Shown one piece after another: positions 1 to 6,282 of a DNA stretch of 9,875 nucleotides. Origin of the DNA: Chloroflexota bacterium. GTDB lineage: Bacteria > Chloroflexota > Dehalococcoidia > SAR202 > UBA826. A program made the position numbers and the translations under genes. The notes below the pieces were generated by a model. It saw nothing but the letters and a program-made list of their open reading frames with translations, ran no database searches and was not told the DNA's origin. Position 1 is the first letter of the stretch; each line of letters starts with the position of its first letter. The stretch spans positions 29,879 to 39,753 of the forward strand of contig NZSI01000049.1 of the NCBI GenBank assembly GCA_002696685.1, given 5' to 3'.

Positions 1-1688
1 GATCTTTTGAAATCTTGAACAGTCAGTTGTATGGTCTCTTTCCCATTCCAATAATTCATACCTGCGGTATAGGCTATATCGACGATTCCCCGGGCGGTGC
101 TTAAGCTCTGACCTTGTCTGAAGGCTATTGCATCGTAGACATAATCATTTTTTTCCAGGGTAAGTTTTAAATGGGTTTTATCTTTCCCCACGGTCTTAGC
201 ACCTAATACTGACATGCCTTTGGACAGAAATGTGGGAGTTGGATTTCCTCGCCCAAAGGGTTCGAGGGAGTTCAAAAATGAAATCGATTCTTTATTCAGC
301 CATGTGGGTGATATTTCCTGTTCAATATCCAAAACTGATCCAAAGGATTCCTCTGTTACCTCGGTTTGGGCCAGCACAGTAAGATTTTTTCTAAATTCCC
401 TAAGATTATCGCCTTTTATCGTGAAGCCCGCTGCCATGGAATGTCCTCCATATTTCTCAAATATATCGTCACACTTCTTGAAAGCTTCTATCATATTGAA
501 TTCTGGAATACTCCTAGCGCTAGCTCGATATATTTCTTCTGAACCTGACACTGCAACGGTAGGTCTATAGAATTCTTCAACCAATCTAGCTGCGATAAGC
601 CCTAGAATTCCAGGTGACCACGATCGGTGTCCCACGAAAATCATTGGGGGCATGCTGTTCCCATTTTCTCGCACCGACTTGGCAACTTGCTGTCTAGCTT
701 GACGAATTGCTTTGTCAGTTAGTGATTGGCGAGTTTTATTTAACTCGTTTAGCTTCTCTGCCAGGGACAAAGCTTGTGAATCATTTTCTGTAAGTAGCAA
801 ATCTAGGCTTAGTTCTGCATGCTGTAATCGCCCAGCTACATTTAGCCGAGGTATTATTCCGAAAGATAGGTCTTCAGAACTTAGTCTATTTTTGGTGAGT
901 CCGGATACACGTATCAGAGCATCAATTCCAAGGATAGTCTCAGATTTTATAGCTTGTATCCCGCGTTGCGTTAAATATCGGTTTTCCCCTTTCATCAATC
1001 CCACGTCAGAGACGGTACCTAACGCGCAGAAAGCGTAGAGAAAATTAGGCATTTCTACGCTCAAAGAAGAATACAAAGCCTCCATCACTTTAAGGGCGGT
1101 TCCTACACCGGTAATGTGTGGGAAGGGGTATTTCGAATCAGCCAAAGATGGATTTACTATAGCAACGGCAGGGGGGAGGCTGTCCATTGGAACATGGTGG
1201 TCTGTGACAATGGTGTCTATACCCTTTTGAGATGCTTGTGTTATTTCACTTATTGAAGTCGTTCCGCAGTCAACCGTAATTATCAAGGTGACTTCTCTTT
1301 TCTCAAAAAAGTCAATTGCTTGTTGGCTAATGCCGTGACCTTCTTTTACTCTATGTGGCACATATGGAAATACAACTCCCCCTAGGTTTTCCAAACCTTT
1401 AGTAAGAACGGCGGTACCTGTTAGTCCGTCAGTGTCAAAGTCACCAAATACTCCTATTCTTTCGCCATTGTTCAGGGCGGCTGACATCCGTATAACGCAA
1501 TTATTCATGCTATTCAAGAGATAAGGGTCATTAAGGTCTTCTAGGGTTGGGGATAAGAAATGGGTAGCTTCTTCTTTTGAAGTAATACCCCGGTGCATTA
1601 GGATGGAACTTTCAATAACTCCCTTCCCAAGTTTGGAGCACAGTTCTTCCGTCGCGGTCGGAAGCAATTTCCAGTCTGCGTATTTCAA
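1..1688 (-). CDS. recJ: RecJ single-stranded-DNA-specific 5'-3' exonuclease (3' end cut by window edge)
   Basis: RecJ degrades single-stranded DNA 5' to 3' in the cytoplasm and serves recombination and mismatch and base-excision repair. The minus strand reads open for 562 codons from a TTG at 1688 to the window edge. The DHH phosphoesterase core is complete: FGDFDTDG at residues 81-88 (Asp83, Asp85), VDCG (Asp140), TDHH at 162-165 and VSDV (Asp228). The DHHA1 part carries GGH at 414-416. The C-terminal OB-like part has EPFGRGNP near 476-483 and WNGK at 547-550, which normally lies close to the end of RecJ, so only a few residues are missing. There is no ATG or GTG in frame between the fabF stop and TTG1688, and KYADWKLLP just after that TTG matches the usual RecJ N-terminus. 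No good Shine-Dalgarno is visible, so the start is moderately sure and the family call very sure. The gene lies 24 bp behind fabF and is probably in its transcript. Confidence 0.95.
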   Translation of the reverse strand, partial: MKYADWKLLPTATEELCSKLGKGVIESSILMHRGITSKEEATHFLSPTLEDLNDPYLLNSMNNCVIRMSAALNNGERIGVFGDFDTDGLTGTAVLTKGLENLGGVVFPYVPHRVKEGHGISQQAIDFFEKREVTLIITVDCGTTSISEITQASQKGIDTIVTDHHVPMDSLPPAVAIVNPSLADSKYPFPHITGVGTALKVMEALYSSLSVEMPNFLYAFCALGTVSDVGLMKGENRYLTQRGIQAIKSETILGIDALIRVSGLTKNRLSSEDLSFGIIPRLNVAGRLQHAELSLDLLLTENDSQALSLAEKLNELNKTRQSLTDKAIRQARQQVAKSVRENGNSMPPMIFVGHRSWSPGILGLIAARLVEEFYRPTVAVSGSEEIYRASARSIPEFNMIEAFKKCDDIFEKYGGHSMAAGFTIKGDNLREFRKNLTVLAQTEVTEESFGSVLDIEQEISPTWLNKESISFLNSLEPFGRGNPTPTFLSKGMSVLGAKTVGKDKTHLKLTLEKNDYVYDAIAFRQGQSLSTARGIVDIAYTAGMNYWNGKETIQLTVQDFKR

Positions 1689-1712
1689 GTTATTGGAAGG
1701 CCCATTACAGCT

Positions 1713-2951
1713 TTAAGAAACCTTTTGAAAAATAAGAGAAGCGTTGTGGCCTCCGAAGCCAAAAGAATTGTTCATAGAAGTATTTATGCGTTTGTCTAAT
1801 TTTTTATTGGGAGTGTAATTTAAATCACACTCAGGGTCCGGCTGTTCTAGGTTAATAGTAGGAGGAATAGTGTCATTTTCAATGGCCATTACGGATACAA
1901 CTGCCTCGAGAGCGCCACTAGCCCCAAGTAGATGTCCTGTCATAGATTTTGTCGAGCTTATGTTCACCTGGTAGGCATATTCTCCAAAAACGGTTTTCAT
2001 GGCCATCGTTTCAAATTTGTCATTCAACGGGGTGGACGTGCCGTGTGCATTGATATAATCAACCTCTTCAGGTTGCATATCAGCTTGCGAAAGAGCCTTG
2101 TTCATTGCTCTTGCTCCACCTTCTCCTTCAGGGCCGGGTTGCGTTATATGATAGGCATCGGCAGTGGATCCATAACCTACCAGTTCTGCAATTGGAGTTC
2201 CTCCCCTTTTTTCCATTGAAGACTGATTTTCTACAACTAATACTCCTGCCCCTTCGCCTAAAACAAAACCATCTCTACCCGTGTCGAAAGGTCTCGATGC
2301 AGTGCTGGGATCATCATTTCTCTTTGACAGAGCCTGACAGGCGTTAAATCCTGCAACCCCTACCGGACATATCGCAGCTTCTGCCGCTCCAGCAAGTACT
2401 ACATCTACATCCCCTCGTCTAATTGCTTCAAATGCCATTCCAATGGAATCGGTTCCGCTGGCGCAAGCTGATACTGTGCTGTAGTTTGCTCCCTTCGCAC
2501 CGGTTAACATGGAAACCTGACCAGATGCCATATCGGGCAACATCATTGGTACCAAGAATGGACTGACTCTCGATGGCCCCCGATCTTCAAGGACGCCTAT
2601 TTGACCGGATAAGGTTATTATTCCTCCTATGCCACTAGAAATCATCACTGATATGCGGTTGCAGTTAGATGAGTTAACCTGTATTCCGCTGTGTTCTAAC
2701 GCTTCCAAGGAAGAGGCCGCAGCTAGTTGGACGAATCTGTCCATTCTTCTAGCTTGTTTTCTTCCAACATATTGGTCGGGGTCAAAATCGGTTACCTCTG
2801 CTGCGAATGTTGTTTCGTAACCCTCAGTGTCGAAAGAGGTGATATGGTCTACCCCTGAGACACCTTCACATAAGTTGTCCCATGTATTTTTACTTGTAAG
2901 GCCAACAGGACTTACTGCACCGTAGCCAGTGACAAAAACCCTTTCTGACAT
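1713..2951 (-). CDS. fabF: Beta-ketoacyl-ACP synthase II (FabF)
   Basis: FabF condenses malonyl-ACP with a growing acyl-ACP in the elongation cycle of type II fatty acid synthesis in the cytoplasm. The 412-residue product has the full thiolase fold of the family. The nucleophile is Cys163 (SACASG). The decarboxylation residues are His303 (NAHGTSTP), Lys335 (SSTKSMTGH) and His340. The C-terminal glycine loop NSFGFGGH lies near 395-402. The numbering of Cys163, His303 and His340 equals that of E. coli FabF, which supports the ATG at 2951. A TTG 12 bp upstream would add four residues, but GGAG at 2958-2961 stands 6 bases before the ATG and overlaps that TTG, so the ATG is preferred. No ACP or other fab gene is next to it, so here it is separated from a fab cluster. 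recJ follows after 24 bp. FabB or a polyketide-type KS is less likely given the length and motifs. Confidence 0.96.
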   Translation of the reverse strand: MSERVFVTGYGAVSPVGLTSKNTWDNLCEGVSGVDHITSFDTEGYETTFAAEVTDFDPDQYVGRKQARRMDRFVQLAAASSLEALEHSGIQVNSSNCNRISVMISSGIGGIITLSGQIGVLEDRGPSRVSPFLVPMMLPDMASGQVSMLTGAKGANYSTVSACASGTDSIGMAFEAIRRGDVDVVLAGAAEAAICPVGVAGFNACQALSKRNDDPSTASRPFDTGRDGFVLGEGAGVLVVENQSSMEKRGGTPIAELVGYGSTADAYHITQPGPEGEGGARAMNKALSQADMQPEEVDYINAHGTSTPLNDKFETMAMKTVFGEYAYQVNISSTKSMTGHLLGASGALEAVVSVMAIENDTIPPTINLEQPDPECDLNYTPNKKLDKRINTSMNNSFGFGGHNASLIFQKVS

Positions 2952-2957
2952 TTTGTT

Positions 2958-2961
2958 CTCC
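2958..2961 (-). promoter_or_regulatory. Ribosome binding site deciding the fabF start
   Basis: GGAG on the minus strand lies 6 bases before the ATG at 2951. It overlaps the in-frame TTG at 2963, which therefore cannot use it. This decides for the ATG start. Confidence 0.75.
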
Positions 2962-3081
2962 AATTTTTAGGCATCACCACTTTGTAAGCGCAAGGCAAAA
3001 GGTTTAGTGATAAATCTTGGCAGGAGCAAATCAGTAAATTTAAGCGACGGATCTCGCTGCCCTAAACCCACCCGCTTCTAG

Positions 3082-3090
3082 ATTATATCA
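3082..3090 (-). promoter_or_regulatory. Candidate extended -10 promoter for fabF-recJ
   Basis: Read on the minus strand this is TGATATAAT, that is TGnTATAAT, a consensus sigma-70 extended -10 element. The -35 position at 17 bp (GTCGGA, 3105-3110) is poor, as is common with extended -10 promoters. Transcription would begin near 3075, giving a leader of about 125 bases before fabF. I recognise no riboswitch or other known element in that leader. This is inferred from the motif only. Confidence 0.6.
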
Positions 3091-3134
3091 ATTAGAGGAT
3101 CAAATCCGACAGCGAGTTAAGAACAGAAAACTCC

Positions 3135-3752
3135 TTAATCTTTTATTAGCAATGCCCTAGCAGGTGCGCCGTCATTCGCAGCTGTCTTCAGAGGAGCAAA
3201 AATATATCGATAGTAACCATGTTCTATATTGGATAAGTCAAGGTTTTCTGCCACCCAGATATTTTTGCCAAGAATTAATTTGTGATTATAGAGGAACTTG
3301 TCGTCAATCCGATCTATTGATAGAAGGTCAGTTGCAATAATTCCAACACCAGAATGTTTCAGATAATCTACCAACCATGGTTGCAAACGTGGAAAAACTT
3401 TTGACTTTGAGTTGGAGGCGAATATCAACATTCTCAAATCCCGACCTAGATTTGCAATTTTTTTTGGTTGATTTGTAATGGTCTCGAATTTTTTTAGCCA
3501 AGCGATATCGACCACTCTGGCGTTACCTTCAATGAATCCGACAGGAAAAGAAGACATTCCAAGGCCACCCAATTTAATGTGAGCAGGAGCGTCAATGTGG
3601 GTGCCGCTGTGCGTTGTCAGATGGAGTTCACTCACAAACACCCCATCTCCATTCACTGAAGATGATTTATGTTCTGTGATTATCGGAGGTATGTCTCCCG
3701 GAAAAATAGGGGTGTCGTGGCTGATAGTTTTGGTGATATCAATAACTTTCAT
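3135..3752 (-). CDS. Cyclase family metal-dependent hydrolase (kynurenine formamidase-like)
   Basis: The protein belongs to the cyclase/KynB family of metal-dependent amidohydrolases (Pfam Cyclase), whose known members include kynurenine formamidase. From the ATG at 3752 it has 205 residues, the normal family size. The family signature HSGTHIDAPAH is at 48-58 (His48, His52, Asp54, His58). His157 (NHKLILG) and Glu169 (VAENL) sit where the family's further metal ligands are expected. The C-terminal DGAPARALLI at 194-203 is also typical. A TTG at 3788 would extend the N-terminus by 12 residues, but MKVIDITKTISHDTP is a canonical family N-terminus, and GAGA at 3758-3761 lies 5 bases before the ATG. 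There is no signal peptide, so it is cytoplasmic. No other kynurenine or tryptophan pathway gene is nearby, so the substrate cannot be named. It is divergent from mtaB. Confidence 0.88.
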   Translation of the reverse strand: MKVIDITKTISHDTPIFPGDIPPIITEHKSSSVNGDGVFVSELHLTTHSGTHIDAPAHIKLGGLGMSSFPVGFIEGNARVVDIAWLKKFETITNQPKKIANLGRDLRMLIFASNSKSKVFPRLQPWLVDYLKHSGVGIIATDLLSIDRIDDKFLYNHKLILGKNIWVAENLDLSNIEHGYYRYIFAPLKTAANDGAPARALLIKD

Positions 3753-3765
3753 TTCATTCTCGAAC

Positions 3766-3794
3766 TTCGCCCAAAGGCATGTAGGCAATATAAT
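3766..3794 (+). promoter_or_regulatory. Candidate mtaB promoter
   Basis: TATAAT at 3789-3794 is a perfect -10. At 17 bp upstream stands TTCGCC (3766-3771), a weak -35. Transcription would begin near 3801, about 50 bases before the preferred mtaB start. The -10 overlaps the divergent cyclase promoter. Confidence 0.5.
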
Positions 3795-3819
3795 AGGCTT
3801 AAGAATTTTATAGAGTGAA
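3790..3819 (-). promoter_or_regulatory. Candidate promoter of the cyclase gene
   Basis: Read on the minus strand, TTCACT (3814-3819) is followed after 18 bp by TATTAT (3790-3795). Transcription would begin near 3783, about 30 bases before the ATG at 3752 and inside the longer TTG reading, which again favours the ATG. The -10 bases are shared with the oppositely directed mtaB promoter. Confidence 0.45.
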
Positions 3820-3851
3820 TGATAGTACTATTTGAGAGGAACACTAGATTT

Positions 3852-5189
3852 ATGGCTAATCAGGATAAATATCTTACGGTGGCAGTTGAGACTCATGGCT
3901 GTAAGCTAAATCAGGCTGACTCTCTAATTCTTTCAAGAGAATTTCAAGCCGCTGGATTTGATGTTGTGCCAACTTCTTCCCCATGTGATGTTTATGTAGT
4001 GAACACTTGTAGCGTTACACATGTGGCCGATCGAAAAGGTAGGCATTCGGCTCGGGCGGCCAAAAGGCGTAACCCTCATAGCAAGGTGATAGTAACCGGT
4101 TGCTACGCTGAAAGGGATATGGAAACTATTGAAGCTATTGAGGAGGTTGATTTAGTTTTTGGTAATACATCCAAAACCCAAATTGTAAAAACGGTAGCAA
4201 AAACCCTGGATTTAGAGGGCATTCCAATTGAGCCGTTTCCAGATTTTCATCTAAGTGATTATTCCTGGAGAAATAGGGCCATGCTTAAGATCCAGGAAGG
4301 TTGCAACCAGATATGTGCCTATTGCATTGTTCCTCATGTTCGAGGTCGAGAACGTAGTGTTCCAATTGGGGAAATACTTGAAAGCATTTTTAGGTTTGAG
4401 CGAGAAGGGTTTCGGGAGGTGGTTTTGACAGGTACTCAGTTGGGCAGCTATGGATTTGATCTTCAAGATACAACCTTGATAGATCTTATTTCCAGTGTCC
4501 TCAAATGCACCGAAATTCCAAGGATAAGATTGTCATCCCTACAACCTCAAGAAATTGACCTGAAACTTCTTGGTTTGTGGAAAGACAGTAGACTTTGTCC
4601 GCACTTTCACATTCCCCTTCAAAGTGGAAGTGATGCGGTGTTGAAAAGAATGAGACGTAAGTACTCTGCCGCCGATTTTTCAAAGGCGGTGGATATGGTC
4701 AGAGATCAAGTTCAAGATGCCTCTATTACCTCTGACATAATTGTGGGGTTCCCTGGTGAGACTAGGGAAGATTATCAAAAGACGTTAAGTTTGTGCGAAG
4801 AAGCTGGGTTTTCTGACGTTCACGTATTTAAGTTTTCTCCTCGGCCGGGTACTAGCGCCAATCATTTACTGGATGATGTCCCTGCCCATGAAAAATCAGA
4901 GAGATCCTCAGTCCTGATTGAAGCAGGTAAAAAGTCCTTTTCTGAATTTCGAAGAAAATGTCATGAAAAAACCATGAAAGTACTTTGGGAACCGGAAACC
5001 CCAAGACTTCACAAGGGACAACTTATTACCGGTCTTACACCAAATTACATCAGGGTGCAATCTCCAGCGGGAAGCGTCGTAGAGCCATTATCGGATGTAG
5101 CGTTACGGTTCGATTTCGAAGACCCTTATGGAGATATGGGCATATTTAGTGAACACTCTCTATCAGAGATGAGCTCTCCAATCTGCTAA
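3852..5189 (+). CDS. mtaB: tRNA t6A37 C2-methylthiotransferase MtaB (radical SAM)
   Basis: MtaB inserts a methylthio group at C2 of N6-threonylcarbamoyladenosine 37 in ANN-decoding tRNAs, using two [4Fe-4S] clusters. The product has 445 residues. The N-terminal UPF0004 domain offers Cys17 (HGCKLNQ), Cys53 (NTCSVT) and Cys84 (VTGCYAE) for the auxiliary cluster. The radical SAM cluster motif CNQICAYC gives Cys151, Cys155 and Cys158, and a C-terminal TRAM-like stretch (near 372-410) completes the family layout. NTCSVTHVADRK is characteristic of MtaB rather than MiaB or RimO. The start at 3852 is preceded by GAGAGGA (3834-3840) at a rather long 11-base spacing. An upstream in-frame ATG at 3819 would add 11 residues that look unlike the family. 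The gene has its own candidate promoter at 3766-3794 and its stop overlaps that of the convergent MBL gene. Confidence 0.93.
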   Translation: MANQDKYLTVAVETHGCKLNQADSLILSREFQAAGFDVVPTSSPCDVYVVNTCSVTHVADRKGRHSARAAKRRNPHSKVIVTGCYAERDMETIEAIEEVDLVFGNTSKTQIVKTVAKTLDLEGIPIEPFPDFHLSDYSWRNRAMLKIQEGCNQICAYCIVPHVRGRERSVPIGEILESIFRFEREGFREVVLTGTQLGSYGFDLQDTTLIDLISSVLKCTEIPRIRLSSLQPQEIDLKLLGLWKDSRLCPHFHIPLQSGSDAVLKRMRRKYSAADFSKAVDMVRDQVQDASITSDIIVGFPGETREDYQKTLSLCEEAGFSDVHVFKFSPRPGTSANHLLDDVPAHEKSERSSVLIEAGKKSFSEFRRKCHEKTMKVLWEPETPRLHKGQLITGLTPNYIRVQSPAGSVVEPLSDVALRFDFEDPYGDMGIFSEHSLSEMSSPIC

Positions 5190-6022
5190 ATCTCCTTAGG
5201 TAGAAGATGTGGTTTTCCATTCCATTCCTCTATGTAACCGGATCTGAATTCTTGGCCGTGCCCAAAAATTACTATCCATCCCTCGTTCATGGCCATGTCG
5301 ATCACTTCCTTTTTTTGGACTAGTGTCTCATTAGGGAATTCATCCGTAGCTGCTATGAAATGAGGTTGTAAGTGGAACTGAGTTGGGATCAAATCGCCCG
5401 CAAACACCAGTTTTTCGCTGCCCATATCTATGAGCACCATTTGATGTCCTCTGGAAGGACCATCAGCTACTCTGAGTTCGATCCCTGGAGAGATTTCAAC
5501 ATCTCCATCTATAAGCTCCAGTAGTCCTTTTTCTTCCAGGGGCAAGAAATCATCGCTAAAAAAAGTAGAGCTGTAGCGCTCGTTTGGAGAAACGGCCTCA
5601 TGCCAACATTTCTCCTGTACGATGTATTTAGCTTTGGGATAAATGGGCACCGCTTCCCCAGATCGGCTTAGTTTTGTGCATCCACCGGAATGATCAAAAT
5701 GGAGGTGGGTCAAAATCACAATGTCTATGTCTCTGGCGTTTACACCGACATCCTTAAGGCTACGAGTTAGTTTGTTACCATTCAGATGGTGTGTTTCTTT
5801 GAGTTGGTCAGTTCTCTTGTTACCAGCTCCAGTGTCGACCAGTATGTTCATATCGGGTGTTTGAATTATCATACTGTTCATACCGAACCTAATGCGATTC
5901 CTGCGATCAGGCTTTATTTGCGTTTCCCATTCGGTTCTCGGGATTTGTCCAAAGGCGCTTCCACCGTCAACCATTAGCGTGCCGTCCGAGACAATGTTTA
6001 CCGAGTGCCCACCGTAGTACAT
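5186..6022 (-). CDS. MBL-fold metallo-hydrolase (YtnP/lactonase-like)
   Basis: This is a metallo-beta-lactamase-fold hydrolase with the complete dinuclear zinc site: THLHFDH at 105-111 (His106, His108, Asp110, His111), His193 (SRGH), Asp210 (FAGD) and His255 (FGHG). The N-terminal pattern SDGTLMVDGGSAFGQIP at 12-28 is typical of the subgroup holding the B. subtilis YtnP-type lactonases, but substrates vary widely in this subgroup and none can be named. From the ATG at 6022 it has 278 residues, as usual for the subgroup. AAGG (6028-6031) lies 5 bases before this ATG. A TTG at 6076 would add 18 residues without family support. No signal peptide is seen. The gene converges on mtaB with a 4-bp overlap of the two ends and lies downstream of a long repeat-rich leader. 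Confidence 0.9.
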   Translation of the reverse strand: MYYGGHSVNIVSDGTLMVDGGSAFGQIPRTEWETQIKPDRRNRIRFGMNSMIIQTPDMNILVDTGAGNKRTDQLKETHHLNGNKLTRSLKDVGVNARDIDIVILTHLHFDHSGGCTKLSRSGEAVPIYPKAKYIVQEKCWHEAVSPNERYSSTFFSDDFLPLEEKGLLELIDGDVEISPGIELRVADGPSRGHQMVLIDMGSEKLVFAGDLIPTQFHLQPHFIAATDEFPNETLVQKKEVIDMAMNEGWIVIFGHGQEFRSGYIEEWNGKPHLLPKEI

Positions 6023-6159
6023 CTGCACCTTCCCAGAGAAGTGTTGGTTGCATTTATCAGCCAATTTAGTTTCCAAACTGATAGAAAACCAAAACTGACA
6101 GTAACTGATGTGAAATCAGGTTTAAAGAAGATTCCGCAACCCCAGCGGTCTAACTTCAC

Positions 6160-6182
6160 TTGAGCTCCTGTTTGGAACTCAA
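6160..6182. repeat. Hairpin in the MBL leader
   Basis: TTGAG-C-TCC and GGA-A-CTCAA pair around the loop TGTTT, eight base pairs with one C/A mismatch. No T run follows on either strand, so it is not an intrinsic terminator. It would lie in the 5' untranslated RNA of the MBL gene if transcription starts near 6208. Confidence 0.5.
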
Positions 6183-6250
6183 ACCAAATGTGAATTCACC
6201 TTGTATAAAACCTAGATAATGTGCTCACCTTGTGTCAATTCATATTTGGT
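6183..6250. repeat. Inverted repeat pair flanking nested direct repeats
   Basis: The outer arms at 6183-6199 and 6234-6250 are inverted copies with 15 of 17 matches. Inside them TCACCTTGT occurs twice in the same direction (6196-6204, 6225-6233), 29 bp apart. The left arm itself contains the perfect palindrome GTGAATTCAC (6190-6199). The arrangement looks like paired regulator sites; the binding protein is unknown. Confidence 0.55.
6209..6238 (-). promoter_or_regulatory. Possible MBL gene promoter inside the repeat cluster
   Basis: A perfect -35 TTGACA (minus strand, 6233-6238) lies in the right arm of the inverted repeat. At 18 bp follows TAGGTT (6209-6214), which keeps only the T1, A2 and T6 positions of a -10. 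If used, the inverted arms would overlap the -35 and flank the start site. The weak -10 makes this uncertain. Confidence 0.35.
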
Positions 6251-6282
6251 GCTATTTTTCGCCGATTACATTTGGTATAAGG

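Larger units (their letters stand above)
6023..6282. other. Repeat-rich intergenic region upstream of the MBL gene
   Basis: These 260 bp hold no supported gene. Seen directly: ACCAAATGTGAATTCAC at 6183-6199 and its inverted near-copy at 6234-6250 (15 of 17 bases match), a third half copy ACCAAATGT on the minus strand at 6268-6276, the direct repeat TCACCTTGT at 6196-6204 and 6225-6233, and a hairpin at 6160-6182. No T-tailed terminator is visible for the aminotransferase gene that ends at 6283. Confidence 0.6.

Noticed and set aside
214..1038. Two plus-strand open frames (214-570 and 712-1038)
   Set aside because: Both lie antisense inside recJ, whose conserved motifs run through the same DNA on the minus strand. 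Their translations show no family pattern.
3053..3116. CTCGCTG/CAGCGAG inverted repeat around the fabF promoter
   Set aside because: The seven-base arms are 50 bp apart and flank the promoter asymmetrically. Such pairs are expected by chance at this spacing, and no T tail follows.
6105..6119. CTGAT-GTGAA-ATCAG hairpin in the MBL leader
   Set aside because: A five-base-pair stem without T tail or conserved context is too weak to report as a feature.
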